Shown piece by piece: positions 22,201 to 34,300 of a stretch of 64,000 nt of DNA. Both the position numbers and the translations under genes were made by a program. Position 1 is the stretch's first letter. The number at the start of each line of letters is the position of its first letter. The notes beneath the pieces were generated by a model. That model was not told the DNA's origin, made no database searches, and saw only the letters and a list, made by a program, of their open reading frames with translations. Origin of the DNA: Asterochloris sp. CNOR1 (lineage: Eukaryota > Chlorophyta > Trebouxiophyceae > Trebouxiales > Trebouxiaceae); contig OZ017746.1 in assembly GCA_963969365.1 (NCBI GenBank), positions 3,968,001 through 4,032,000 of the forward strand, in the 5' to 3' direction.

Positions 22201-25200
22201 AGTGTTGCTGTTCGCTGCTGCTGTGCCTGGAGGAGCCAGCCAGACACCAGCTCACACAGTCAGTGGCCACACAGTTGCTCCAGATGGTCAGCTGCTCCAT
22301 CTTCTGGGCTTGCTAAGCTGCCTGCAGCCCTGATACTGCTGGGGTTAGCTTCACAGCAGCAGCAGCAGGAGCCATTTGCAGGACAAGCTCTATCGAATGC
22401 TGCCCCAGCCTACTGCAGGGAACGCGGTGTGCAGCCCTTATGCTCAGAGGCTGCACAATAAAAGCGGTGTAGTCGCTGTTTGGGGGGGTGCCGCGTAATC
22501 GGCCATTCTGGCCGCACTGCCGGCACCCATCCTGCTTCCGGGGCCGGGCTGCTGGGCTTCACTGTCTGGCACCCAGAAGTGGCAAGGTTACTGTAAAGTA
22601 CTCAGAGTACTTGAAAAGCACCCTTACGTTCAAGGGGTACTGCATGACTTGCCTGCAGGGAGGCTGCCAGGCGCGCAGGCGACTGGATCAACCGCTGCGC
22701 CCGTGCCAGGCAGCAGCGCCCTGCACAGCCCCTATGCTCGCTCGCTCTCGGAAGCCAAGGCCCCCAGGGGGGGGCGGTCGGCCATCATGCGCTCCCCCCG
22801 CAGCAGCGATGGGCCCTCACAAATCCTGGCAGACCCCAAAACGCAGCCTGCAGGCAAGACCGATGCTTCTGGCCATGGACCGACATGCATCTGGCAGCTC
22901 TGACTGGAGGCCATGGCAGCCCTGTGCTGCAAATTACACATGAAACTGGCCAGACATGAGGTCAATGTCAATCCGGGCTGCTGAAGGCAGGTTTTTGGTG
23001 CTGTCCTGGGCTCCTCTGTCTGCCCTTTTCAAGGCTGAACAATTCAGTACAAACTGGGGCCCCTGAGACTGGCCGGCAGCCCTGCAGAGCTGGGGCTGCA
23101 GCTGTCTTCCCTACGCGCCCCACTGCCGCAAAGACCTGCCACTCGACTCACGCATAGGAGCCAGAGCCTGCTGCCTGCAGATGCCGCACAGCCAAGAGCA
23201 GCAGGGAGGGAGCATCCTGGTGACTTGCGACAGCCTGTGCTGGCAGATGCTGTCAATCAGCAGCAGCAAGGGCACCACTCCACTCACACCTGACAGCTGG
23301 TGCTTGCTGGCCACAGGTGATCAATCCCCAGCAGCGGCAGCGGGGCAACGGGAGCTGTCCAGCAGGTTGCTCAGCCGGGATGGCAGCTCGGCGACTGGGT
23401 CCTCATTTGCCAGGGCGGCTCAGGTGGCTGCGGCTGCACAGCAGCCGCCAGCTGAGCCAGCGCCAACCCCGCAACAGCAGCCTTCTGGGCCCACTGGCTC
23501 GGCAGGAGTGCCTGCCGCTGACGTGGCACCTGCGCAGGGCCCCACCGACGGAAAGGCGCAGCATGGCCGGCAGTCCTCTTTTCGGCGCCTGCTGAGCAGT
23601 TTGAAGCGGCACAGCCACACTGGGGGGCCCCAGCAGGTGCAAGATGGAGGCGCTGGAACTGGCGCCAGCGCTGCACACAGAGCCCGTTTCTCAGCTGATG
23701 GGAGCTCCCACAGTCTGCCTCAGCAGCCGCGAGGGAGGGCGGTCCACCGGAGGACCTCCAGCCTGCAGCGGAGAGTGGACAGAATCCTGGACGGGCTGCT
23801 GCGTGATGCAGAGCAGCACCCACAGGAGGCCCCGCTGCAGGGGGCACAGGGGATGGGCCCCCATCGCAGAACATCCAGCCTGCGGCGGCTGGAGGCTGAT
23901 GCAGTCCTGGATGGGCTGCTGTCAGATGTGGAGCAGGTGGCCCAGCAGGCCCCTCTGCAGGCTGCACAGGGGAGGCCTGCCGGCAGCAGGGCCGTCAGTC
24001 TGCAGCGGCGGGATGCGGATGCAGTCCTGGAGGGGTTGCTGCAGAGCGTGCAGGAGGCAGAGGCAGCTGCAACAGCCCACCTGGCCACCATCCCTGAGGA
24101 GCCTGCCCCCAACCCTTCGGGCAGCAGCAGCACGCGTGCCCTTCTGCCGCAGCAGGACACTGAGGCTGGCCGCCCTGCTGGCAACAGGGCCGCCAGCAGG
24201 AGTGTCACCCTGCAGCAGCGGGACGCCGATGCAGTGCTGGATGGGCTGCTGCAGGCCCTGCAGGAGGCAGAGGCGGCTGCTGCCAAGCACCTAGCCCTCA
24301 GTCGCAGCGCCAGCTTGCGAGCTGCCCAGCCTGGGAGCGCTGCACCCCGCCCTGCAGGCCGCAGAAGCGTCAGCCTGCAGCTGCGAGAGGCAGACGAGGT
24401 GCTGGAGGGGCTGCTGCAGAATCTGCAGGAGGCCCAGGCGGCGGCTGTTGCTCACATTGCCACGAGCGATGAGTCCAGAATCCGCAAGAGAGAGAGCCAG
24501 GCTGGGGGGTGAGCTTCTGGGAAGATGTTGCGCAATGCAGCGACTTCTCCGGCAGAACAGGGTTGCCCAACTTGCCGCCGTCAGTGCTGCCTGCATGCGT
24601 CACGGGAGCTGGGGCTGGGCATTGGTGCTGTGACGCAGTTGACAGCAGATTCAAGTGTTGCGCTGCATTTTGAAGTGACAGCAGCTGCCGGTCTCGCCAT
24701 CAGCATACAAGCCCAAAGGGCAAGTTTGAGCCAGGCTTTTCTAGGCAGGGCAATGGCTGCTGAGAGCAATACAGCCAGGCAGCAGGCCACGCGGGGATCT
24801 GCTGAAGCTGAATCAAGACTGTCTGGTGGCGACTCCATGGCCAGCATATGTGCGCCCAAAGGCACAGCATCAACACAGGCTGTGTCACCATCTACTTTCA
24901 ACACCTGTGCAGCAATCTTGCTCCTATTCCTGCAGGCAGCCCTCAGGTGGCGAGTCCCGGCCTGGCTGGCGCCGCACAGTCAGTCTGCAGCAGCGGGATG
25001 CTGATGCAGTGCTGGAGGGGCTGCTGGAGAGCGTGCAGGAGGCAGAGGCAGTCGCTGCAGCTGCTCTGGCTGCCGAGCGGGACGCGGCTGCAGTCCGCAG
25101 GGCCGCCAGCATGCAGCGGCGGGACGCGGATGGAGTGTTGGAGGGGCTGCTGCAGAGTGTGCAGGAGGCTGAGGCGGCGGCCCTGGCCTACATAGCAGCT

Positions 25201-28200
25201 GCCAGCAGCCCCAGCCTGCAAACGCAGGAAGCAGAGGCCGTGCTTCAGGAGCTGCTGCAGGCTTCGGAATCTCCAGAGGCTGCCCCGCCCCCAGCCCTGC
25301 AGCTGGAGCATGAGCCGGCGGCACCTGTTGGCCCAGAGAACATCGATGAGCAGGAGGTGGATGCAGGCAGCTCTGCAGACGGCGTCCAGGCAGACAAGGA
25401 GCAGGCAGAGGCAGCTGAAGGGTGGCTGGAGTCCCAGTACGAAAACGATGCCTTTGAGGATGAGCAGGCTGCATCTGACTACTTCCAGGACAAGTTCGAG
25501 GAATTGCCTCAGGGTGAGCCTGCCTCCCTGTTGACCCTGACCATGTGGGGCATGGTCAATGCAGGTGGTGCTTGTCCCGAGGCAAGATTACTTGCATTTT
25601 AGCACCAGGCTGAGGGCTACTGCCTCCCCTTTCACCCTGATCCTGTCGGGAATGATTCTGTATGTCAACCAAGGTGGTGCTTGCCCCAGGACAGAGGCGC
25701 TTGCAATTCAGCACTAGGCTGAGGGATACTACCTCTGGGCAGAGCACGGTGGACTCTGGCAACTGCTTGACTGACAGGAGCTGGGCAATGCATGCTGCCT
25801 CAAGGTGAACACCACTGGCAACTCTCGGGGGCTGCCTTGTGGTGGAGCACCTTGGCCTGCAGCCTGTGGCTGAGTGACATGGGGCTGCTCCGGCAGTCCA
25901 TGTGAAGCCTCTGACTCAGCAAGTCACTTGGCGGCTTCTAACAGACCAGTATGGGATGGGGTTCCCCCAGGCATCTCTGCTCCAGCCTCTTGTGCCCCAC
26001 AAGCATTCAAGCTGAGGTGCAGTGCACCCTTCTGGTGCAGTCGCACCGCTGGAGCACGATGCTGCACCAGCACAGGCTGCAGAGGGCGGGCCAGCTCAGG
26101 AGGATGGTACAGAGGCCTCGGAGGCGCCAGCACCTGCACCTGCAGAGGAGCCTGTCCTGGCAGCAGAGGAGCCTGCAGAGGTGTCAGCTGAAGAGTCAGC
26201 AGCGCAGGTGGTGACGACTCCCAGCACAGCGTCTTGCCCCAGTCCCAGGCTCAGTGCTGGCAGTGCAAAGGCACTGCTGCCTTCCCCACCCCCCGGCAAG
26301 CAGCGACAGCATGTGCAGCAGCACGTGAGGCAGCCGGTGAGAATGTTGGGCGTGCCATATGACCCCGCTGGCCTGAAGTGTGGTCAACCTTGGTACACCC
26401 ACAGGTTCCAAATAGGACAGCCCCCTGCAGCCCTGCCTTGTGCAGGAGGCAGTGAGACCTGACACTCAAGTGCACACCCGAGGCGCTGCTGGCTGTCATG
26501 AGCACTGGCCATGACCACCAGCCGTGCTTGTTCACCTCCTAGGCCAAGCGACGTCCCCCACAGAGTCGCTGGACGTGCAGCTGCTCAACAAGGGGCTGCG
26601 GTGGAGGTGACATGGGTGCAGTGGAGGTGACAGGGCTGGTTCTTGATAGCCAAGCTCATGCGGGGCTGTCCCTGTGCAGGCTCGCATAGTGAGGCGCCCC
26701 AAAGCGTCGCCAAGCCTCCCACGGATCAGTCGGTCTCAGAGGGCAATCGATCACCCTGGGGTTCAGGTGAGACACCTCTGCGATCTCTGCCCTGCAGCCA
26801 CTGGCGAGGATAGCACCTCCCCTGCCTTGCAGCAGGGGATTGAGGAAACCACCTCTGCTGCTCTGTGTATCGGCGCGCACTTACCGTTATGCAGATAGGT
26901 GCCCGGCTTAAGCACATTACGGGAGGGGGCAGTCTTGCTCAGCAAGTATGAGGCTGGCAACGGGTGGTCTTGCTGAAGTCTGTGGTGGTGCTGCAGACGG
27001 CACAAGAGGGCAGCCGCCCGAACCGGAGGAGGAGGGAGCACCTGCGCCTGGATGTCGTGACTCATCTGGAGTATGACATCATGCAGTGCCTGGTCAAGGA
27101 CCGGCCGCAGGTGAGCCATTGACAACAGCACAATGGAGTGCCCATGCAGCTGAAGATGCAGCTGGACAGCCTTAGCAACCGCCGAAGGTGTTTGTCCACT
27201 GAAGGCGAGGCCTTTCTGTACCTGTCAGCACCTGACTGTCCCCCGAGCTGCCAGGCTCAAAAGGTTGTCCATGATGATGCTCTGCCAGCGAATGACTCCC
27301 ATTATTGCCCATGAGCGTCTACAACTATCTTTGACTCTTGTGAGACTGAGCCTGTGCATGTCATGCCTTCTGCAGCACCTGGGCTGGCTGCTCTGCAAGG
27401 CTGAGTGGATGGGGGTGCCCAGCACCAATCCTGCCGTGGGGGCGGCCTTCACAATCTGTGAGCTGCAGCGTCGGGCCACCTCCCCCAGGAGCAGGCCAGA
27501 GACCCACCAGTGAGGCACCCTTTTCTGTTTTTACAGCAGCCTTTTTTCTTGCTTCGCTGCTGCTGAACGCCGGAGTCAGCAGCCAGACCTGTGACACCAG
27601 AGCCCCAGTCCCTTTCTTGCATGGTTACCGCTAGATGCCAGACTCAGTAGCCAGACCTGTGAGACCAGACGGGCCCTCCAACCACCGTCAACATGCGGTT
27701 GTGATGTAGTGCAGCTGCAGAATGTGTTGTGTATTGGCTGATGTTACGGGCGGGACACATTGCTGCCTTGTGGCACAGGTATCCGTAGGTGATGGTGCGT
27801 GATGGAACTGCTATGGCAGTTGTCATCTATCAGCACAACACATGTCATGCAACAGCCCCTCACCCCACCACTCCCGCCTGAAGGGGCTGTACAGCCCAGT
27901 GCATCTTGGCTCACGGCAGTCCCCCAGATATGCTGATCCTTGTGCCAGCAGCGAACCAACCTCATATGACCTGATGGCCCCCTGCAGTCCCGGCACCAAG
28001 CATCCGTGTGCACCATCCTATTGCAGGCCTGCAGAAGGAATATGCCGAGTGCGCCACTTCACGTCTGCTTATGCGTGTGCCTGCAGTGAGCCCCAGGCGT
28101 TGCAGAACTCCCTGACGGGAGTGCTGAGGCTGTGCCCCAAGCTGGGCATCCTGCCAGGGGTCGTGACTGCCAGCCCAGCCTTCCTGGCTGCCTCCCGCGC

Positions 28201-29342
28201 AGTGCAGCGTCTCGCTGTGAAGCAGGAGGCCACAGAAGCCACTGCCAAAGGGGACCCGGAGGCCATGGCTGCAGTGTTGCAGAAGGCGGCCCGGTTGGGG
28301 CACATGTCCATCTGCAGGAGGCTAGAGGTGCACGGCCTGCATGACTACCCACTCAGCAAGTCCAGGCAGGCTGCAGCATGGCAGGACCTGCTGTGGTGCT
28401 GAGTGCAGGACGCACGAGAGCACACTCGTCATGTGGGTGAAGTGGTTCACTAGCAAGCACCTGGTCAGGTGACAGCCCAGTGCAGCAGCGCCTAGCTGAC
28501 GCTCTCCTGCTGTGCTGCAGCAAGCCCTGGCGCCCTGTGACAGCCTGCCTGCCCAGCAGAGCAGCGCCAAGCTGAGCATGGAACAGCAGGAGCGCCAGCT
28601 GCATGTGCTGAGCGCCACTGTGCGCCCAAAGTCCGTGGCCAGCCTGATGAGCAGCCCCGTGCCGGGCCGGCGGCAGCCGTTCCAGACCCGCAGCCTGCAG
28701 GGAGACGCCCTGCAGCAGCTGCTGGAGCATGATCGCGAGCAAGTGAGGCCCTTGCACAATGGCTGAAATAAACTGAAGAAACCTCTGTAGCACAACAGCA
28801 CGAGTAGCTGCCTACTGACTGCCGTCTCAGCAATATGCACCAGGCAGATGGTCTCAAGCTTTGCTGCTGGCTTGCTGTCGTTGTGAAGCTAGCTCTGGGC
28901 ACCAGAGCAGAGAGTGGGCCCTTGTCTTCATGTGCAGCCCCCTTGTGCTGCTGGACCTGGCGCCTCTGCCAATGGCCCCAACTTGCTTAGCCTGCAGGAG
29001 GCGGCCAATGCAGCATGGCAGGGGCACCCCTCTTGACTGCTGTAAAGGCAGCGTTCCTGCATTGCTGGGCCATCTTGCTGCTGCATGCAGGAGGCGGTCC
29101 ATGCAGCTTGGCGGGCGCGCAAGGCGCTGCTTCGTAGCCAGTCCCCGATCTCGCAGTCTGCCTCCTCGCACGCCATCCCTGAGTGGTTCCGCCAGTGCCT
29201 CCAGCTGCGCACCGCCCTGAACGACGAGGAATTTGGCAACTGGTACAAGAACAGAAAGGGCGCCCTGACAGGGTGCAGCTCAGACATGGTCAGCCTAAGA
29301 TACCTGCGCCAAGTGGAGGCAGAGCTCCAGTCTTTCAGGTAG
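19205..29342 (+). CDS. Large repeat protein of unknown function, built from phase-1 exons
   Basis: I do not recognise the family. A model starting at ATG 19205 (MPEASSKAALTAG) joins many exons that begin and end in phase 1 on a glycine codon: 19205-19241, 19363-19581, 20246-20413, 20541-20598, about 20922-21085, 21337-21504, 21992-22157, 22679-22855 and from 23317. The exon from 23317 to 24508 and the next (24936-25513) encode about eight copies of a roughly 40-residue unit with core RDADAVLEGLLQSVQEAEAA. Upstream exons are Ser/Arg/Pro-rich with recurring VRAVRSSNGS-like blocks, which look like disordered phospho-acceptor regions. Downstream are an acidic Pro/Ala/Glu exon (about 26042-26337), HLRLDVVTHLEYDIMQCLVK (about 26997-27110) and helical exons from 28087 ending RQVEAELQSFR at 29342. 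No signal peptide or membrane segment is evident. It may be two genes; a split between 25600 and 27000 cannot be excluded. Confidence 0.6.
20056..20268 (+). repeat. Three tandem copies (about 70-83 bp) running into an exon start
   Basis: gctgtgtcac or gctgcgtcac recurs at 20061, 20131 and 20214. Each is followed about 20 bp later by a ggcacaggt-like or ggcacatgt-like sequence. The third copy provides the real acceptor and start of the exon at 20246 (gtgctggcgcag), and the second carries gtgctggtgcag at about 20164. Acceptor plus exon start were therefore duplicated together. Confidence 0.7.
23730..25260 (+). repeat. About eight coding repeats with core RDADAVLEGLLQSVQEAEAA
   Basis: Each unit is roughly 38-60 residues: a basic Ser/Thr stretch (RRTSSLQ, RAVSLQ, RSVTLQ, RRSVSLQ, RRTVSLQ, RRAASMQ), then R-x-A-D-A/E-V-L-x-G-L-L and an Ala/Glu-rich helix. 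Copies lie at about 23740, 23860, 23980, 24180, 24355, 24970, 25090 and a shortened one at about 25210. An intron (24509-24935) interrupts the array between copies 5 and 6. The Arg-x-x-Ser/Thr before each helix resembles a basophilic kinase site (inference). Confidence 0.85.
25555..25745 (+). repeat. 109-bp intronic tandem duplication
   Basis: The run from ggtggtgcttgtcccgaggc at 25564 recurs from 25673 as ggtggtgcttgccccaggac. The next 50 bp also match (acttgcattttagcaccagg against gcttgcaattcagcactagg, then ctgaggg). It sits in an intron of the large repeat-protein gene. Confidence 0.85.
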
Positions 29343-30142
29343 CCATTAAAGAAAGGGTGCACAAGCAGTGCTGCCACCTGCAGTGACTACCTTGGTTAAG
29401 CAGACATATTGATGTGGCAGGCACCAGCAATACTGCGGTATGCACAGGGTTGGAGGCAGCATCTGTCTCCCAGGTGGCTCTCTATGGTTGTGATCTGGGC
29501 TGTCCTGGTCTGCGTGAAGCACCGGCGCCACGTGCGGGCAGAGCTGTAGTTATCCAGGACTGTTGTGTCTCATCAGAGGAATGACTTAGACACCCATGGA
29601 TGCAGATTAGTGGCCAGGGAAGGTGCCCACCTGAGTTGCTTAAGTGGTCAAGGTGTTGATGGGGAGTGTGAGGTAGCGTGGCACAGACTGCAGAGCACTG
29701 TGCAGACTGAAAGTGCCGATGCTGGAGGCTGGCCGCAGGGGGGCTGATTGGTGCCTGCCCTGCGCTGCAGGCAGATCTGCAAGGCAAAGCACGATGCCGC
29801 CCGGGAGAATGGCTGGTGCGACAGCCATACTGCCATCCACAGCAGCGGCCTCTTTGAGCAAACCTCACCAGAGCAGCCCTCCTGAAATTTGAAGTCAGTC
29901 AGTAACAGCACTCATACCCTGCAAGTGGAGGCCCAAGTAGTATTTGAACTGTGCATCCTTTACATGATACACACAAAAAGACTGGCCTGTGGCCAGCTGA
30001 AAGAACATACAGAACTTATATCACTTGTCATGGCATGCCCTGTCAAAGTATTTTACAGTGTAAGCAGGGTCCTCTAGCCAACGTTAGGTCACAGATGTAC
30101 AGGGCTGCATCTCTTCTGAGAACTTCTCATGCTTGTGCGGCT
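29343..30142. other. Intergenic region before the Cgi121 gene
   Basis: About 800 bp between the stop at 29342 and the Cgi121 ATG at 30143. It should contain the 3' UTR of the repeat-protein gene and the Cgi121 promoter. The last 250 bp are more A/T-rich than average. I see no other gene; short open frames here have no recognisable similarity and no consistent splice structure. Confidence 0.4.
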
Positions 30143-31160
30143 ATGAAGTCTCATGAGCTAGACATCAACCTGCCTGAACCGCAATCCCTGTCACTTTGGC
30201 TGTGGAAGAATGTCTCAAACAGCCAGTGAGCAGCAGACTGCTGACAGGCAGACTACTGTCTGCGAAGGCCTTTGATGCATTCTGCATTTCATGCAGGGAC
30301 TTGCAGAAGGCCATTGTGGCCCAGCAGCTGCAGCCAGAGGTAGCCATCATTAACGCAGCTCTGGTGAGCGTTTCAACACAGCTCACATTAGTCTGCCCCG
30401 CAAGAAGTAGAAAGTCTGGTCACCTCCAGACAGTTTGACTGTTGCATACGCAGGTTGCAGATCTGTTCGTGGTGCACCTGGCAGCACATAAGGCCTTGGC
30501 AGCTCAGAAACGCAGCAAGCTGACTACAAAGTCGCTACATTCAGAGCTGGTCTTCAACATTGCCGGCATTCGCCATGTAAATCCCTTGAGCACGTGTTGC
30601 CACACGATCTCTGTTGCATGCACCTCTCCCATGCAGAGAAGGGCGCCGCATAGAAGTGACCTGCATGTTGAAATTGTGCGCAGACCATTGTCATTATTTG
30701 ACAAGGCCGTCATCACCCACTCCTGTGCCTGCAGATCAGTGAGAGCTTGAAGCGCTTTGGCGTGCAACCAGACACTAAGCACCTTCTGGTCTGTCGGTTT
30801 GACGCTGATGAGGCAGAGGTGGGCAGTCTTGTTGCATGTGAGCAGCTTGTCGTGCCAGTTCTCCTGTGTTGCCCACCGCATGAGTGCACTCTCAAACCTG
30901 GCATCTGTGCTGCAGAGGGCTGCCATTGAGGCAATGGTGCATGGGGAGGCCGTCGGCCTCGATCACCTCCCTGAGCTCCGCGACACAGCAGCCATCACCA
31001 AGGTCAGACCCTGTCTTGCGTTGTATGGCTGCTGTGAGAGAGCTTGGGTGAAATAAGCACAGATGCCTTGCTGCAGGCGTACAAAGTTGGACCTCAGGAG
31101 CTCCAAGTGGGCAGTCTTGCTGACGCTGCAGTGATGAAGATAGCTGCCAGAGACTGCTGA
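30143..31160 (+). CDS. TPRKB: KEOPS complex subunit Cgi121/TPRKB, complete
   Basis: Cgi121 binds the Bud32/PRPK kinase in the KEOPS complex, which makes the t6A37 modification on ANN-decoding tRNAs and helps recruit the tRNA. Six exons (30143-30225, 30297-30363, 30454-30576, 30735-30818, 30916-31002, 31077-31160) join in perfect phase to give 175 residues, the length I recall for human TPRKB. Matching features in order are WLWKNVSNSQDLQKAI (N-terminal strand and helix), LFVVHLAAHKALAAQKR, KLTTKSLHSELVFNIAG, ISESLKRFGVQPDTKHLLVC, GLDHLPELRDTAAITK, YKVGPQELQVGSLADAAVMK and the C-terminal IAARDC. All introns are GT-AG and shorter than 160 bp. Its 3' end converges on the SPX-MFS gene, about 170 bp away. 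Confidence 0.95.
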
Positions 31161-31210
31161 CATGTACTTTGCAACTTCTTGCTTTCATTTCATCATTTGA
31201 ACTCAGTGCT

Positions 31211-31220
31211 TGTGTAAAAC
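31211..31220 (+). terminator. Likely green-algal polyadenylation signal for Cgi121
   Basis: tgtaa in the context cttgtgtaaaac lies about 50 bp after the Cgi121 stop codon. UGUAA is the known poly(A) signal of chlorophyte algae. The position fits but is not proven. Confidence 0.5.
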
Positions 31221-31330
31221 ATCACAGCATCGATTCTGTGCCATCTCATGCGCATTGCACGCGATCAGCTGACAATTGTCCTGCTGACTTCTGGACAGCC
31301 TCAAAGGCTTTGTGGTCTCCATGTTACTGT

Positions 31331-34300
31331 CTAGCAGGCCAGTCTCTTCCAGATCGCAATCATGTAGCCCAAGCTGGCAGCTGTGATGACGGCCAGCAGA
31401 CCAAACAGCGTCTGGCCAAAATGGTTGAGCTGCGTGAGGGAGGTATCGCCAGTAAACTTGGCAACAACAGACAAAAGAAAATTGCCGCACAGGCGTCCAA
31501 TTGTTCCTGCCTCAGTGCTGATGAGGCCTGCAATCCAGCAAACATGGCCTTCCTGCACGGTAGGTACAGGTACGACACAACACAAGGAAAAGTCTGTCGG
31601 TGCGCATTACCTGCATTCCATGTGCCCGAGGCCAAGGATGGATGCATGACCTTGGAACACAGAGACATTGCGGTCCCTTCAAGCACAACTGCAGAGCAGA
31701 AGGGGCAGGGAGTGAGTTGCAAGAACTTGATTTGCAGCAAGAGCTGCCAAATCAAGTTCAGGTGCACAAATGGCACCACTGCAGCCCCAGTAACCTCCAT
31801 CAGTAGCCTCAACAACTGCGCCTGCTAAAAAACATGTTTGGAGGCAATGAAACTACACCTGAATCCAGCGGCACACAAGAAGGCAGCGAGCAGGAATTGC
31901 ACCTGTGCAGAAGAAGAGCAGGAGACCGCCTGAGAAGTACAGCCACATAGGGCTGCCAGCGCAGAAGCACATCGCGCAGGCCACAATCGTCAGAAACAGA
32001 GCTGAGGCATTCACGGTCCGGTCTGAGACATAGTCAGCCACGTAGCCCACAATAGTGTTGACGGGGATGACGCTGCAGAGGCAGAACAACACCAGTCAGC
32101 CATGCAAGGGAAGGCTGAGAGCCGTGCCGACGTCTGCTCAACCTGTGTGGAGCTGTGAGCAGCCAGGCAATGTCCCCATCCCATCATTGCGAATGGCATA
32201 AGGCAACAGGTCACTGGGTCCAGCTTCCATCTGTGAATCAGCCCACCAGATAAGGCCCTCGGCCTCTGATTTAAGAGCGCCAAAGGCGGCAGGCCACTGG
32301 ATGCAGCCTGCATCTGTGCAACCTGCATCCTCTACTGTTGGGGCCTCTGGCAGGCATCAGCTCTGGCTAGCCTGCTGCTGAGCTGAAAGGCACCTGGAGC
32401 TGTCCAGCAGCACATCCAGCATCATTGCTTGCAGGCAGGGAAAGCACCCGCGCTGTCCATGCAGACATGGCATGTTGGGCTTGTGCTGTCTGCCCAGGCA
32501 AGTTAGCAGGATCTGACCCACAACACAAGGCACCCCACTTGGTGCCAGGCACAGCCTGCAGCAGGCCTCCCCTGCAGTCCATCTGCACAGGCGGCTAGTG
32601 AACAGGGGCAACATCTGACATGGTGTCAGATGCCCTACCTGATGCCAAAGGCAGCCAATAGCAGGCCAGCCTCCCCAGCAGTCCACCCATACAGGCGGCT
32701 GGTGAAGAGGGGCAGGCTGTCCAAGTATGCCTGCTGCACCAGCTTGAGCAGGTAGAGGACGATGATGGCGCACAGCGTTGGCTGGATGGTTGCCTTCCAG
32801 TCCGGCGTCCCCGGCACCATTGTCTTTGCCTGCAGACAGCAGCCGCTGGGGATTCTGGCTGTCGGGACGCACCTGTCACAGCCAAAGCAAATGAGGGGCA
32901 CCAGTGAACCCCTAAGCAGATCATGTCATCAACCTGCAGGCATTTTCGCCTTTCTGCCTGCAAGCAGTTTTGCTGGCCACTGACACCTACCTGTGCAGGG
33001 TGCTTGTGCCCATGATCGCTGGCGGGGGAGTGCCCTCCCTTGTCCAGGCTGCTGGGTCGCTCGTTTACAACAGGGCTCCCATTTGCGTGCCGATTCCCCA
33101 GCAGCGGCTGCTCAGCGTCTGGCAGGCTGTCCTGGCTGTGATCAATTTGAGACGCCCTGCACGGCAAAGTATGCGCTATTGGGCAGTGATTAAGGCTTTG
33201 GCCAGCAGGTATGCTCGCTTTACCGGGAGCAGCTGCAGGCTGCAGAGGCTGCCCTCTCTCTGCAGATGGCAGAGCCCTGCGAGACTGCAGGCATGTCTTG
33301 AAGGGCGCCCTTCACACTGGACAGCTCTGCCTGAGCTTCTGAGCTGCTGGCCAGGGATTGCGCAGCTGGTGCCAGGCTTTGAGTGTGCATGTGTGAGTGA
33401 TGCTGCACGGGCACGAGGCCGGCAGCTGGCATGTGATGGGCGCAGTGCAGTGCAGGCAGAGCCCCCGGTGCTGGCCAGGTTGTGACGTGGCAGCGCCAGT
33501 CCACCAGATGGGATGACCATACACGGCAAAAGCAAACCACAGCCTTGCATGGTGACAAACCTATGTTCTCCTCAATAGAGCTAAGGGTCTGGCCAGCAGT
33601 GCAGGGGTGCATGACTGCGTCCCTCCAGCCCAGGCACCCCAACTGACAGGGCAGGGTGCATGCTCACCTGACAGGAGGCTCACTGAAACAGATGAGCGTG
33701 ATGGTCAGGAAGACCACCCATATGGCGCTCATGACCCAGGCTCCCATGGTCACGGGGTTGAAGCTGAGGCCCAGGTAGTGCAGGTCAGGGAAGTGCTGCA
33801 GAGGGAGGGCCAGCAGGGGACCCAGAGCCATCCCAGCGGCGCTGCAGGTCACAAAGGCTGCAGCGCACAGGGTCGAGTGTTGGAGGTGCAGGGAGGAGCA
33901 GAGCTGCACTGCATGGGGGGGCCCCAAGAGGCGCGCCGGCTGTGCTACAAGATCATGGATGCTGCATGGATTGAGGTGAGGTGTGCAGGGAGGACCTGTG
34001 GTGCACAGCAGGGGGCACAGAGGCATGTTGGCTGCACCTGGTGGTTGCAGAAGTGTGGGTTGTCAGCAGGAGGGCAGCAGGCAGTAATGAGGGACACAAA
34101 TAGCATCAGCTACCCCGTTGATGTGCAGGAGGTGCCAGGCAGCGTGCCGAGTTTGGTACGCTGACGCGCTGCGCTCCTGGATGCCACGTTGGTCATGAGC
34201 CACATGCACAGCAAAACCTTCCCCTCACGTGCTGCAGGAGCACAAGGCTTCTAGCCCATACAACGTTTGCAGAGTAACCTGGGCGGGCTCACCTGCGCTC

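Noticed and set aside
23371-23967. Minus-strand open frame of 198 codons opposite the repeat array
   Set aside because: Antisense shadow of the repetitive coding exon. Its repeats simply mirror the plus-strand units.
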